From: DYEP01 sp040755615
Lineage (GTDB): Bacteria > Bacillota > Sulfobacillia > DUSP01 > DYEP01
DNA length: 64,000 bases
Reading direction: 5' to 3'
NCBI GenBank assembly: GCA_040755615.1
Contig: JBFMAL010000001.1
Span: 57,079-121,078, forward strand
The notes beneath the pieces are model-generated. The model did not search any database and had not been told where the DNA came from. It was given only the letters and a program-made list of their open reading frames with translations. The translations under genes and the position numbers were made by a program. Shown here in pieces: positions 1 through 8,927 of the stretch. The stretch's first letter is position 1. Each line of letters opens with the position of its first letter.

Positions 1-2
1 TT

Positions 3-509
3 ACCGGACTGAGCATCGTTCTGACCAGGATCGCAAGCATTAGGGTGTCGATCGCGGGAGTTGAAGGGGTCCGCATCGGTATCGGCGCGCTGCCCATCAT
101 CATGGCGGGAGTGTTCTACGGTCCGACATCCGGCTTCGTAGTGGGGGCACTCGCTGATATAGTAGGGTATCCCATCGCGGCAATGGGTCCGTACATGCCC
201 CACTTCACGCTCACGTCCGCGCTCACCGGGTTTATTCCAGGCCTGCTCCTCTACTACCGCAGGAATGAGTTCCCCGGTGTCTGGGCGCTGTTTGGCGCCA
301 TTTTCACCGGGCAGCTGATTACCAGTACGCTGCTCGTACCCTATTTCATCCATACGCTGTTCGGCATACCATACACCGTGCTCATGCCACCCAGGATTGT
401 GTCGCTGATCATAACCGTTCCTTTCTACACCATATTTCTGAATGTGCTGGGGAGGAAACTACACGCTGCCAGACTCGTTGAGCCGGTGTACCGAGTACCG
501 AGAAGGTAG
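3..509 (+). CDS. folT: ECF transporter S component, folate type, 5' partial
   Basis: Membrane substrate-binding subunit of an energy-coupling factor vitamin importer, probably for folates. The reading frame is open to the window edge (in-frame codons from base 3), so the N-terminus lies outside; the internal GTG at 45 is not the true start. The visible part has several hydrophobic segments and a short RIGIGALPI-type motif followed by a GPTSGFVVGALAD segment, typical of the folate family of S components. The one-carbon gene glyA 0.9 kb downstream supports folate as substrate. Assignment is from family resemblance; the exact vitamin is inferred. Confidence 0.8.
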   Translation, partial: TGLSIVLTRIASIRVSIAGVEGVRIGIGALPIIMAGVFYGPTSGFVVGALADIVGYPIAAMGPYMPHFTLTSALTGFIPGLLLYYRRNEFPGVWALFGAIFTGQLITSTLLVPYFIHTLFGIPYTVLMPPRIVSLIITVPFYTIFLNVLGRKLHAARLVEPVYRVPRR

Positions 510-552
510 ATCAGGGCCCGGGTTTCCTGGGCCCTCTTCAGGCAGAGAGGGG

Positions 553-1410
553 ATGGGTCCGCTGGTAACGCGAGCTGTGGATGTGCACGTGCACCTTTTA
601 TCCGAGGATATGATAAGAGAGAGCGATAAGCTGAGGGCTCGCGACCCGTACTTCGATCTGCTCTGCACCAACCCAAAGAACGCCTTTGCCACGGCGGAGC
701 AGGCGCTTTCAACCATGGATGACAGCGGGGTTGAGCTGTCAGTCATATTCTCATTCGCGTTTGCAGACATAGGAGCCTGCAGGGAAGGAAACGACTATAT
801 TATACATACGCTAAGGCAGTATCCCGGACGTTTCATCGGGTTTTGTTGCGTCCCGCCTCGCGACCCTGGCGCGCTAAAGGAAGTGGTCAGGTGCCGGGAA
901 GCGGGTCTGTCGGGGGTCGGGGAGCTGTTCCCAGACGGGCAGAGATTCGACATCACAGACGAGAGGGAAATCGGTGCTCTAGTTGGGCAGGTGCAGGAGT
1001 GTTCCATGTACCTGATGGTGCACTGTAACGAGATGGTCGGGCACTCATATCCCGGAAAAGGCGGGACAGGACCGGAGCAGGCCTACAGGCTGGCAGTGAA
1101 CCATCCTGGCGTACCGATGATATTCCCACACTGGGGAGGCGGGCTGGTGTTTTATGAAACCATGCCTGAGGTGAGGAGGGACCTGCAGCACGTCAGGTAT
1201 GATACGGCCGCGGACCCGTTCCTATACACCACGTCTGCGTACATGGCTGCGGCTGCGGCAGGTCTGACAGACAAGATCGTATTTGGTTCGGACTATCCAC
1301 TGCTTCCTCCTGCCCGCTACTTTCAGAGGCTGGAGCACAGCGGTCTGGGGCAGGAAGACATTGCGCGCATTACCTCCGGGAACGCACGCGAATTCTTAAA
1401 GCTGCAATAG
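553..1410 (+). CDS. amidohydrolase family metal-dependent hydrolase
   Basis: A TIM-barrel hydrolase of the amidohydrolase-2 type, about 285 residues. The N-terminus carries the metal-binding HVH motif (VDVHVHLL), a mid-protein HCNE and a FPHWGG motif give further histidines, and FGSDYPLLPP near the C-terminus gives the conserved aspartate. The ATG at 553 is preceded by a purine-rich GAGAGGGG; longer in-frame versions would start inside folT and are unlikely. It lies between folT and glyA, in the same direction. Substrate unknown; members include decarboxylases and lactone or amide hydrolases. Confidence 0.8.
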   Translation: MGPLVTRAVDVHVHLLSEDMIRESDKLRARDPYFDLLCTNPKNAFATAEQALSTMDDSGVELSVIFSFAFADIGACREGNDYIIHTLRQYPGRFIGFCCVPPRDPGALKEVVRCREAGLSGVGELFPDGQRFDITDEREIGALVGQVQECSMYLMVHCNEMVGHSYPGKGGTGPEQAYRLAVNHPGVPMIFPHWGGGLVFYETMPEVRRDLQHVRYDTAADPFLYTTSAYMAAAAAGLTDKIVFGSDYPLLPPARYFQRLEHSGLGQEDIARITSGNAREFLKLQ

Positions 1411-1433
1411 TATAAGGGGTGAGCAAGGTATCG

Positions 1434-2681
1434 ATGAGGGAGTTTTTGAATCACGTTAAAGCAAGCGACCCGGCGGTTTACGCTGCAATGATGGATGAAC
1501 TGAATAGGCAGAGAAGCAGCATAGAGTTGATCGCGTCAGAGAACTTTGTCAGCAAGGCCGTGATGCAGGCCCAGGGCACCTGGCTGACTAACAAATATGC
1601 TGAAGGGTACCCCGGCCAGCGCTACTACGGTGGCTGCAGTCACGTGGACGTGGTTGAGGACCTGGCCCGTGAGAGGGTAAAGCAGCTGTTCGGGGCTGAG
1701 CATGCCAATGTGCAGCCGCACTCTGGAGCACAGGCAAATATGGCAGTTTATTTCGCGTGCCTGAAGCCGGGCGATACGGTACTGGGCATGAACCTTGCGC
1801 ATGGGGGACACTTGACTCATGGAAGCCCAGTCAACATATCCGGCACCTATTTTGACTTCTGCTCTTACGGGGTCTCCCGGGAGACTGAGACCATCGACTA
1901 TGACGAGCTGGAGGAGATAGCCACTCGCTGCAAGCCCAAGCTTATTGTAGCGGGAGCCAGCGCCTACCCTAGGACCATCGATTTTGCCAGGTTCAGACAG
2001 GTTGCAGATTCGGTTGGTGCATTGCTCATGGTGGATATGGCCCACATCGCAGGCCTCATAGCCGCGGGGCTTCACCCAAACCCCGTGCCTCACGCGGACT
2101 TTGTGACGTCAACCACTCACAAGACGTTGCGCGGGCCGCGAGGAGGCATCATTCTTTGCCGGAAAGAGTACGCCCGCGATCTGGATAAGGCGATATTCCC
2201 AGGAACGCAGGGCGGGCCACTGATGCATGTTATAGCGGCAAAAGCCGTGGCATTCAACGAGGCGCAGAAGCCCGAGTTCAAGGAGTATCAAAAGCAGGTA
2301 ATCCTGAATGCACAGGCGTTGGCGGGGTCGCTTCAGTCGCGGGGACTTCGGTTGGTGTCGGGGGGCACTGATAACCACCTGATGCTGGTGGATGTATCGT
2401 CACTGGGCCTGACCGGCAAGGAGGCGGAGAAGCTGCTTGAGTCCTGTGGCATAACCGTGAACAAAAACACGATTCCGTTCGACACCAAACCACCGACTCT
2501 CACCAGTGGTATACGGCTAGGGACGCCAGCTGTTACGACAAGGGGCTTTGGAGAATCTGAGATGGAAACTATCGGCAGACTGATTTTTGAATGCCTCACT
2601 GGAAGAGATTATCCGTCACGGCTCGAGTCCATTCGTGCCCAAGTGCGCGAATTGGCGGAAGCCTTCCCGCTCTATTCGTAG
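1434..2681 (+). CDS. glyA: serine hydroxymethyltransferase
   Basis: PLP enzyme converting serine and tetrahydrofolate to glycine and 5,10-methylene-THF in the cytoplasm. About 415 residues, full family length. The IELIASENFVS motif is near the N-terminus and the PLP-binding lysine (about K230) is in the STTHKTLRGPRGG motif. I prefer ATG 1434, with AAGGGG and GCAAGG upstream, over GTG 1419, which lies directly on a ribosome binding site. It begins about 20 bases after the amidohydrolase gene, so the two are probably co-transcribed. With folT and folD in the window it serves one-carbon metabolism. Confidence 0.95.
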   Translation: MREFLNHVKASDPAVYAAMMDELNRQRSSIELIASENFVSKAVMQAQGTWLTNKYAEGYPGQRYYGGCSHVDVVEDLARERVKQLFGAEHANVQPHSGAQANMAVYFACLKPGDTVLGMNLAHGGHLTHGSPVNISGTYFDFCSYGVSRETETIDYDELEEIATRCKPKLIVAGASAYPRTIDFARFRQVADSVGALLMVDMAHIAGLIAAGLHPNPVPHADFVTSTTHKTLRGPRGGIILCRKEYARDLDKAIFPGTQGGPLMHVIAAKAVAFNEAQKPEFKEYQKQVILNAQALAGSLQSRGLRLVSGGTDNHLMLVDVSSLGLTGKEAEKLLESCGITVNKNTIPFDTKPPTLTSGIRLGTPAVTTRGFGESEMETIGRLIFECLTGRDYPSRLESIRAQVRELAEAFPLYS

Positions 2682-2733
2682 AAAGCCTTGCCTCGCCCCG
2701 CACAAACCGACACGTTTTCCGGTTGCGGGAGAA

Positions 2734-2739
2734 TATAAT
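2734..2739 (+). promoter_or_regulatory. putative -10 box before the AbrB-like gene
   Basis: A perfect TATAAT in the 109-base gap between glyA and the AbrB-like gene, about 50 bases before its GTG. No convincing -35 box lies at the usual distance, so this may be an activator-dependent promoter or chance. Confidence 0.35.
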
Positions 2740-2790
2740 ATAGCTACGACGCTACCGGAGTGAACCGCGGGGTCTCAAGGAGGCGAAGGC

Positions 2791-2982
2791 GTGACACATT
2801 ACTCGGAGAGGCTGGTTGTGCAGGGAGGCGGATTCATAACACTGCCCGAAAACCTACGGAGGATGGTGGGCGTTAAAAGCGGGGATTTAGTAGTCATGTA
2901 CTTACGAGACGGGCAAATCGTCATGCAAAAGAAGCAGCACGATACGAAGGTGTTGTACCTGCGCTCGCAGGAATGCCGGTAA
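2791..2982 (+). CDS. AbrB/SpoVT-type swapped-hairpin DNA-binding protein
   Basis: A 63-residue protein resembling the AbrB/MazE/SpoVT domain: a beta strand around VVQGGGFITLP, then a helix (ENLRRMVGV) and the KSGDLVVMYLRDGQIVMQ hairpin. Such proteins bind DNA as dimers and act as transition-state or antitoxin-type regulators. The GTG start has AAGGAGG at good spacing. No toxin gene is adjacent, so a stand-alone regulator is more likely than an antitoxin. The target is unknown. A hairpin follows the stop closely. Confidence 0.7.
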   Translation: MTHYSERLVVQGGGFITLPENLRRMVGVKSGDLVVMYLRDGQIVMQKKQHDTKVLYLRSQECR

Positions 2983-2995
2983 TAGTGGGTAAGGC

Positions 2996-3028
2996 AGAGC
3001 CACTCTTGTTCGATACAGGAGTGGCTCT
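2996..3028 (+). terminator. hairpin after the AbrB-like gene, possible terminator
   Basis: Ten-base perfect inverted repeat AGAGCCACTC / GAGTGGCTCT with a 13-base loop, starting 14 bases after the stop codon. The downstream sequence has only a short T-rich run, so termination strength is uncertain. Confidence 0.5.
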
Positions 3029-3372
3029 TGACCTGATCCGCTGCGTATCCGAGTGGTTTGCATCTGGCCTAGGCTCTTCCCATGCGACTGGCCTTTTCCC
3101 GGGGTTAACAGGGAGATCGATATGATAAGATACCCCCCCACCGCCTGCAGCCTATCCTTCATTGCCGGCATGAAGAATGTCCGTACGGCAGCCACTGGAA
3201 GGTATTTCAAAGGGATCTGGTAACGGAAGGTTACATATGTTAAGATGTGTTTGTTGACAAGTGGTTCCCGGGCTGGACCTTTGGAGAATACGGTCTGTTC
3301 ATTGCTGGCTATGTTGAAGAAGGGAGGGAGCGGCCGCTGCCGTGTTGGGCAGCATGTAAAGCCGCATAGCAT
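3029..3372 (+). other. intergenic region without recognised gene
   Basis: About 340 bases between the hairpin and the Xaa-Pro peptidase gene. I see no protein with family features on either strand, and no clear promoter with both boxes. A minus-strand open frame covers it but has no recognisable content. Confidence 0.5.
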
Positions 3373-4443
3373 TTGGAGAGAAGACTTGCAAAGTTGAGAG
3401 AACAGCTTGGTGCCAGGGAAATTGACGGGTTGCTCGTGCTGGGACCGGAAAACAGGCGTTACCTAAGCGGTTTTACGGGCTCGTCCGGGGCGTTGTTGAT
3501 CACGCAGGAGAAGGCGTTTCTGGTGACTGACTTCAGGTATGTAGAGCAGGCCAAGTCAGAGGCTGTAGGCTTCTCTGTAGTGCAACACACAGCGCGAATG
3601 TTGAGCTGCATCGCGGAGCTGGCCGCTGGGGTTGTCAAACGGATGGGGTTTGAATCGGATTACCTGACGTACCACCAGTTCGAGATCTTTTCCAAAGCTA
3701 TTGAGGCTGAAATGATACCGGTTTCAGGAGTTGTAGAGGCACTGAGGATGATCAAAGACCCCGAGGAGGTGCGGGCGATTTCGGAGGCAGCCAGCATTGC
3801 GGATGCAGCCTTCTCAGAAATACTGGGGATAATAAGGCCGGGAGTTACAGAAAAACGCATCGCGCTCGAGCTGGAATACCTGATGCGAATGGCGGGTTCT
3901 TCTGGCGTGGCATTTGAGTCAATTTGCGTGTCTGGTCTTAGGAGCTCCATGCCCCACGGGACGCCCACCGACAAGCTCATCGAAGCGGGAGATTTCGTCA
4001 CTCTGGATTTTGGAGCAGTCATCGATGGTTACAGGTCTGATATGACCCGGACGGTGATTGTGGGTGAGCCATCGGAGGAGCAGCGCAAAGTCTATGAACT
4101 GGTGCTAGCTGCCCAGATGCGCGCGCTTTCATCTGTCGCCCCAGGCAAGAAGTGCAAAGAGGTAGACGAGGTCGCAAGGCGGATTATTGATGAAGCAGGC
4201 CATGCCAACCATTTCGGTCACGGCCTGGGTCACGGAGTGGGCCTGGCAGTGCACGAAGAACCCCGGCTTTCTCCTTCTGCTGAGGACACGTGCGTGCTTG
4301 AGCCAGGTATGGTGGTGACTGTGGAGCCGGGCGTGTACGTGCCCGGACGGGGCGGCGTGCGCATTGAGGACCTGGTTTTGGTAACTGAGACCGGACACAG
4401 TGTGTTGTCCAAATCTCCGAAGCACTTAATAAGCATTAAGTAG
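3373..4443 (+). CDS. M24 family Xaa-Pro peptidase
   Basis: Metallopeptidase that removes residues adjacent to proline from small peptides (Xaa-Pro dipeptidase or aminopeptidase P type). 356 residues: an N-terminal creatinase-like domain (IDGLLVLGPENRRYLSGFTG) and a C-terminal pita-bread domain. Metal ligands are visible in order: Asp in LDFGAV, Asp in RSDMTRT, His in HGLGHGVGLAVHE, Glu in VEPGVY and Glu in RIEDLVLV. The start is TTG 3373 because an in-frame stop lies six bases earlier; no strong ribosome binding site is visible. It precedes efp by 17 bases, a pairing conserved in Firmicutes. Confidence 0.9.
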   Translation: MERRLAKLREQLGAREIDGLLVLGPENRRYLSGFTGSSGALLITQEKAFLVTDFRYVEQAKSEAVGFSVVQHTARMLSCIAELAAGVVKRMGFESDYLTYHQFEIFSKAIEAEMIPVSGVVEALRMIKDPEEVRAISEAASIADAAFSEILGIIRPGVTEKRIALELEYLMRMAGSSGVAFESICVSGLRSSMPHGTPTDKLIEAGDFVTLDFGAVIDGYRSDMTRTVIVGEPSEEQRKVYELVLAAQMRALSSVAPGKKCKEVDEVARRIIDEAGHANHFGHGLGHGVGLAVHEEPRLSPSAEDTCVLEPGMVVTVEPGVYVPGRGGVRIEDLVLVTETGHSVLSKSPKHLISIK

Positions 4444-4460
4444 CGGGAAGGGGGAGAGCC

Positions 4461-5021
4461 ATGATTTCCACAAACGACTTCAGGACTGGTATTACAATCG
4501 AGCTCGACGGTGAAGTCTATTCAGTGGTGGATTTCCAGCACGTGAAACCAGGTAAAGGCTCTGCCTTCGTACGGACGCGGCTGAAGAATGTGAAGACTGG
4601 AGCTGTGCTGGACAGGACGTTCAATGCAGGCGAGAAGATTCCCAGAGCACATGTGGAGCGCCGTGAAATGCAATACCTGTACGCCATGGACGAAGAACAC
4701 GTATTCATGGATACCCGGGATTTCGAGCAGCTCACGCTTACCTCCGAACAGATCGGTGAGGGATTGAAGTACATAAAGGAGAATATGAATATCTATGTAC
4801 TCATGTACCAAGGCACCCCAATCGGCGTGGATATTCCGAACTTTGTCGAGCTGACAGTAACAGAAACCGAGCCTGGAGTAAAGGGAGATACCGCGGCCGG
4901 CGGCAGCAAACCAGCAAAGCTCGAAACAGGCGCTGTAGTCCGGGTCCCGTTCTTCATCAACGCAGGTGATGTTGTGAGGATAGACACACGCAGCGGAGAG
5001 TATATTGAACGAGTTACGTAA
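4461..5021 (+). CDS. efp: translation elongation factor P
   Basis: Relieves ribosome stalling at polyproline stretches. 186 residues, full length: an N-terminal KOW-like domain followed by two OB folds. The loop that receives the post-translational modification is visible as PGKGSAF with lysine 32. The C-terminal signature region INAGDVVRIDTRSGEYIERV is present. ATG with GGGAAGGGGGAG upstream. Directly follows the Xaa-Pro peptidase gene and precedes the zinc-ribbon gene, consistent with one operon. Confidence 0.97.
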   Translation: MISTNDFRTGITIELDGEVYSVVDFQHVKPGKGSAFVRTRLKNVKTGAVLDRTFNAGEKIPRAHVERREMQYLYAMDEEHVFMDTRDFEQLTLTSEQIGEGLKYIKENMNIYVLMYQGTPIGVDIPNFVELTVTETEPGVKGDTAAGGSKPAKLETGAVVRVPFFINAGDVVRIDTRSGEYIERVT

Positions 5022-5038
5022 TGAAGGGGGTTGTCAGA

Positions 5039-5452
5039 ATGGAAAATCTAAAGTCCAAGGTAGCTTACCTAAGAGGACTCGCTGAAGGTTCAGGCATCAA
5101 CGAATCTACGGACCAGGGCAGGATGTTCAAGGGTATTTTAGAAGTGCTCGGAGTCATGGCAGATGCGATAGACCAGCTGCATAAGAACCAGGAGGACATG
5201 GAAGCTTTCATGGACTGTATTGATGAAGACCTGGCCAAACTGGAAGAGGACTACTTGGACGAGGACGAAGGCATTATGGAAATTGAATGCCCCAACTGCG
5301 GTGAGTTCGTCGAGTACCCCGAGGATGCAGTAGACGAAGAGGAAGAGACTCTTGAACTTCTGTGTCCCCATTGCGGAGAAGTGGTATGTGTGGCAGAAGA
5401 GGAAGACCTGGACGAGATCGACGACCTTGACGAGAAGGACGAAGACGACTGA
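5039..5452 (+). CDS. CD1247-type acidic zinc-ribbon protein
   Basis: A 137-residue protein with an N-terminal helical region (VAYLRGLAEGSGI) resembling the CD1247 N-terminal domain, a central coiled segment, and two CxxC pairs (CPNCGE and CPHCGE) forming one zinc ribbon. The C-terminal tail is almost entirely Asp/Glu. I choose ATG 5039, which has AAGGGGG nine bases upstream; an ATG at 5021 overlaps the efp stop but lacks a site. Function unknown in the family. Conserved next to efp and spoIIIA in clostridia. Ends just before a strong terminator. Confidence 0.75.
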   Translation: MENLKSKVAYLRGLAEGSGINESTDQGRMFKGILEVLGVMADAIDQLHKNQEDMEAFMDCIDEDLAKLEEDYLDEDEGIMEIECPNCGEFVEYPEDAVDEEEETLELLCPHCGEVVCVAEEEDLDEIDDLDEKDEDD

Positions 5453-5479
5453 TACCGGGATGTCAGTGAGACGTGGTTT

Positions 5480-5512
5480 GGGCCCGCACATGCGGGCCCT
5501 CTTGCTTTATTC
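5480..5512 (+). terminator. intrinsic terminator after the efp operon
   Basis: Nine-base perfect stem GGGCCCGCA / TGCGGGCCC with a two-base gap, followed by CTCTTGCTTTATT. It separates the efp operon from spoIIIA. Confidence 0.85.
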
Positions 5513-5602
5513 TAGCGAGCTCTTTATGTCACTGGGCGTGGGATCGCTGGAATAATTTGCCCGGACAGGAATAGCTATTTTACCGTCAGGAGGTTGACGC
5601 CA

Positions 5603-6586
5603 GTGGAACCGGATTTATCCACTCTCTCCGATCCTCTGGAGCGGGACATACTCCCCCTTCTTCCCGAGACGATCAGGGCGCTCATCTTGGGTATGCAGCG
5701 TGACGCCAGACGGCGCACGGAGGAGATACGGTTGAGGGCCGGTCGTCCTCTCGCAGTATATCTCGATGGCAGCGAGGTCTTCCTATCGGGACACCGGGGG
5801 GCACACGTGGTAACTGCGCAGGAGGTGTTCCGGACGCTGCAAGCGGCCTCAGGGTCGTCAGTGTATGCGTGGGAAGATGACATCCGCCAGGGGTTCATCA
5901 CTCTAAGAGGTGGACACAGGCTGGGGCTTGCGGGTAGGGCGGTAGTTGTGGACGGCCGGATCCAGTCCATCCAGGACGTGGGAAGCGTGGCCATCCGTGT
6001 AGCACGCGAGATCCCGGGGGCAGCAAAAGCGGTGTTGCATTACGTGGTCGACGTCCATGCGCGGCGCGTGCGCAGCACGCTGCTTCTGTCGCCGCCACAG
6101 TGCGGGAAGACCACGATGCTGCGCGACCTTATCCGATCACTCTCCTGCGGGGATCTGCGCGGTACCGGTTTCAGGGTTGGCCTCGTTGATGAACGATCTG
6201 AAGTGGCCGCCGCGTACATGGGTATACCGCAGAAGGACGTGGGACCGCGCACCGACGTACTTTACGGCTGCCCAAAATCCCAAGGGCTGCTCCTGCTTTT
6301 GCGGTCGATGGCTCCTGACGTGCTGGCTACGGATGAAGTGGGCTCAGAGGAAGACGCAAAGGCCATCTCCGAGATCACCCGGGCTGGTGTAGCAGTGCTA
6401 GCAACGGCCCACGGGGCAGAACTCGGGGATATCGCTGCGAGACCTAGCATGAAGTCTATCTTGAATGTGGGCGCCTTTTCCAGGTGCGTTGTGCTCTCCC
6501 GGAGGTCCGGACCAGGCACAGTAGAGGCTATATATGACCTGGCCTCCGGGCGAAAGGTGCAGGGTGGTGACTTGATGCGTGGTTAG
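5603..6586 (+). CDS. spoIIIAA: stage III sporulation protein AA, ATPase
   Basis: ATPase of the SpoIIIA-SpoIIQ channel complex connecting mother cell and forespore; related to secretion ATPases. About 327 residues. Walker A is LLSPPQCGKTTML around residues 163-172; a Walker B-like VLATDEVGS lies about 75 residues later. I choose GTG 5603, nine bases after AGGAGG; TTG 5594 abuts that site. First gene of a complete eight-gene spoIIIA operon. In Bacillus the operon is transcribed by mother-cell sigma-E; I could not identify a confident sigma-E promoter in the short gap after the terminator. Confidence 0.95.
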   Translation: MEPDLSTLSDPLERDILPLLPETIRALILGMQRDARRRTEEIRLRAGRPLAVYLDGSEVFLSGHRGAHVVTAQEVFRTLQAASGSSVYAWEDDIRQGFITLRGGHRLGLAGRAVVVDGRIQSIQDVGSVAIRVAREIPGAAKAVLHYVVDVHARRVRSTLLLSPPQCGKTTMLRDLIRSLSCGDLRGTGFRVGLVDERSEVAAAYMGIPQKDVGPRTDVLYGCPKSQGLLLLLRSMAPDVLATDEVGSEEDAKAISEITRAGVAVLATAHGAELGDIAARPSMKSILNVGAFSRCVVLSRRSGPGTVEAIYDLASGRKVQGGDLMRG

Positions 6587-7112
6587 TTTTGGGGCAGTCA
6601 AACTGGCAGGGGCGGTGCTCTTTGTGGCAGCCACGACGTCCATGGGGTTGACAGCGGCCAGGCGGCTTGCGGATAAGGCCCGGTTTCTTGAAGAGGTCGA
6701 TTCTGCCCTGGGGATTCTCGGGACGGAGATCGGGTACTGCGGCGCACCGCTCGCTCAGGCGCTTGCCCGGGCGGCAGACAGCAGCAGGGGACTTGCGGGC
6801 ACCATGATGTTAAGGAGCGCGGCCGTCTTGAGTGACAGCGCAGGTTCGACTGCAGGCGAAGTGTTCCGTCAGGCACTGCAGGAGGTCAAGGACATGGGCC
6901 TGCTTGACGACACGCCTTTTTCCATACTCTGGGCTTTCTCGTCGGGCCTTGGTGCATCCAGCAGGAATGACCAAATGCGCCTACTTGAGGCTACCAGGGA
7001 AAAGCTGAGGCTCGAGGCCGCGCGGGCGAGGGAGCAGCAGGTCAGGGAATCCAAACTCTACTGCTACCTTGGATTGCTGGGGGGCGTCGCTGTGGTGCTT
7101 GCACTTTACTGA
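6579..7112 (+). CDS. spoIIIAB: stage III sporulation protein AB
   Basis: Second SpoIIIA channel component, with similarity to type II secretion GspF-like proteins. 177 residues, with a hydrophobic N-terminal segment (AVLFVAATTSMG), a helical middle and a C-terminal membrane segment (YLGLLGGVAVVLAL). The GTG start overlaps the last codons of spoIIIAA, indicating translational coupling. Confidence 0.93.
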   Translation: MVSFGAVKLAGAVLFVAATTSMGLTAARRLADKARFLEEVDSALGILGTEIGYCGAPLAQALARAADSSRGLAGTMMLRSAAVLSDSAGSTAGEVFRQALQEVKDMGLLDDTPFSILWAFSSGLGASSRNDQMRLLEATREKLRLEAARAREQQVRESKLYCYLGLLGGVAVVLALY

Positions 7113-7133
7113 CAAGAGACGGGGTGGTAACAC

Positions 7134-7331
7134 GTGGACGTAGATTTGATCTTTAAAATAGCGGGTGTGGGTATTCTCGTATCGGTGCTTCACACTGTCT
7201 TGAAACAGGCAGGCAAGGAGGAACAGGGGCACCTGATTACTCTGGTGGGTGTCGTCATCGTACTGGCAATGGTCATTCAGGTGGTCCGTGACCTGTTCGA
7301 GTCGATCAAGGTCATGTTTAACCTCTATTAG
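7134..7331 (+). CDS. spoIIIAC: stage III sporulation protein AC
   Basis: A 65-residue membrane protein with two hydrophobic helices joined by a short polar loop (KQAGKEEQGH), matching the conserved short SpoIIIAC. It is an inner part of the channel apparatus in the mother-cell membrane. GTG start preceded by GGGGTGG. Third gene of the operon. Confidence 0.93.
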   Translation: MDVDLIFKIAGVGILVSVLHTVLKQAGKEEQGHLITLVGVVIVLAMVIQVVRDLFESIKVMFNLY

Positions 7332-7358
7332 ACATGTAGAAAGGCGGTCTGGTGCCTC

Positions 7359-7745
7359 GTGGAATTGGTACAGATCATCGCTCTCTGTCTCCTGTCCATA
7401 GTGCTGCTTGTACTCCTCAGGAAAGAAAGGCCAGAACTGGCGGTACTGCTGTCACTGGCCGCGGGCACTATGGTATTCCTGCTCATACTCACGCGCATAG
7501 TCGCTGTTATCCAGTTCGTCACTGAGCTCTCGGTGAGAGCAGGCGTGAACATGGTATACCTGACGGCTGTGCTACGAGTGATTGGTATTGCCTACATAAC
7601 CGAGTTCGGGGCGCAGGTGTGCAGGGACGCAAACGAGTCAGCCATCGCATCCAAGGTGGAACTGGCGGGGAAGGTACTGATTATCCTGGTGGCAGTGCCG
7701 GTGATCAGGGCCGTACTGGAGCTGCTGATGGAACTGATTCCGTGA
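7359..7745 (+). CDS. spoIIIAD: stage III sporulation protein AD
   Basis: A 128-residue polytopic membrane protein with three to four hydrophobic helices, related to SpoIIIAC but longer. The segment AYITEFGAQVCRDANESAIASKVE is the recognisable family region. GTG start at 7359 with AAAGGCGG about 15 bases upstream. It lies between spoIIIAC and spoIIIAE in the canonical order. Confidence 0.93.
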   Translation: MELVQIIALCLLSIVLLVLLRKERPELAVLLSLAAGTMVFLLILTRIVAVIQFVTELSVRAGVNMVYLTAVLRVIGIAYITEFGAQVCRDANESAIASKVELAGKVLIILVAVPVIRAVLELLMELIP

Positions 7746-7758
7746 GGGGGAGGGGCCT

Positions 7759-8916
7759 GTGAGGTTTCAGCTGGTGGTAGTGCTTGCTATCGTACTCGCT
7801 TTAGTGCCGCTTAATGCCGCCGGCGGGTCGGACCCGGCATCTTCGCTGATTGATGAGCGGCTAGACAAGATTGATTTTACCGAAGTGGAAAGGGTACTTA
7901 GGGAAGCGCAGGAGGAGGCGGGGGAATACCTCCTGCCGCTTGGGTTTGCGGATGCGGTGAAACAGGCGGTGTCAGGCAAATCCTTTTTCGACACCGGGGC
8001 GCTAGTTTTGGGTCTTAGCCGTTACGTTTTCGGTGAGGTGGCGAGCAACTTGGGCCTCTTAGGCCAGCTGATATTCCTGGCAGTGATCGCTGCCCTCTTG
8101 ACTAATCTACAGACAGCATTCGGAAGCGAAGCGGTGGGGCGCTTGGCCTATGCGGTGTGTTTCCTGGTGCTGGCGCTCTTGGCCATTGCGAGTTTCTCGG
8201 GGGCAGTAGCCATCGCCAGGGAGGCGGTCACCTCTCTGGTTACGTTCATGCTGGCCTTGCTTCCAGCGCTCTCGACGTTGCTGGCTGCAATGGGCGCCCC
8301 GGTATCCGCAGCTCTCATCCACCCGGCCATGGTAGCAGTCATCACTATTGTATCCCAGGTCATATCGGATCTTGTGTTCCCGTTGCTGTTGTTTTCCGCC
8401 ACACTGGATCTAGTAGGGCACGTTTCGGACGACTTTGATCTATCGGGCCTTACCTCGTTGCTCCGTCAGGTCGCCGTGTTTGTGCTGGGGGCTTCACTCT
8501 CGGTATTCCTTGGAGTTGTGGTAGTGAGAAAGGCGGCAGGCGAGGTCACCGACGGAATGGCACTCAGGACCGCCAAGTTCGTATCAGGGACATTCATACC
8601 GGTAGTGGGAAAGATGTTCTCGGACGCAGCCGAGCTTGTGTTTTCCTCTTCCCTGTTGCTGAAAAACGCAGTGGGTGCCGTAGGGATGATCGGTATCCTG
8701 GTTGTATGCGCCTTTCCTTTGCTTAAGATCATCTGCCTTGTGTTCGTCTACCGCCTCGGCCAAGCGTTGATCGCGCCTGTCGGGGCTGGACGACTGGCAA
8801 ACTGCCTGGGGAGTATTGCCAACTCGCTCCTCGTGCTGTGGGCGAGCCTTGCGTCAGTCGCACTGATGTTCTTTTTGAGTATTACCATTCTAATGAACGT
8901 GGCCAGGCCATATTAG
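7759..8916 (+). CDS. spoIIIAE: stage III sporulation protein AE
   Basis: Large polytopic membrane component of the mother-cell channel, 385 residues. It starts with a signal-like hydrophobic segment (LVVVLAIVLALVPLNAAGG), then a soluble stretch of about 80 residues, then about six to seven membrane helices. GTG start with GAGGGGGAGGGG upstream. In Bacillus SpoIIIAE is needed for late forespore gene expression. Ends with AGGAGG that serves spoIIIAF. Confidence 0.94.
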   Translation: MRFQLVVVLAIVLALVPLNAAGGSDPASSLIDERLDKIDFTEVERVLREAQEEAGEYLLPLGFADAVKQAVSGKSFFDTGALVLGLSRYVFGEVASNLGLLGQLIFLAVIAALLTNLQTAFGSEAVGRLAYAVCFLVLALLAIASFSGAVAIAREAVTSLVTFMLALLPALSTLLAAMGAPVSAALIHPAMVAVITIVSQVISDLVFPLLLFSATLDLVGHVSDDFDLSGLTSLLRQVAVFVLGASLSVFLGVVVVRKAAGEVTDGMALRTAKFVSGTFIPVVGKMFSDAAELVFSSSLLLKNAVGAVGMIGILVVCAFPLLKIICLVFVYRLGQALIAPVGAGRLANCLGSIANSLLVLWASLASVALMFFLSITILMNVARPY

Positions 8917-8927
8917 GAGGGGCCGCC

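Noticed and set aside
2902..3372. 156-codon minus-strand open frame
   Set aside because: Overlaps the AbrB-like gene and a hairpin; no recognisable content.
5521..5602. Sigma-E promoter for spoIIIA
   Set aside because: GAATAATT and GAATAGCT lie at near-suitable spacing but match the sigma-E boxes too poorly to claim.
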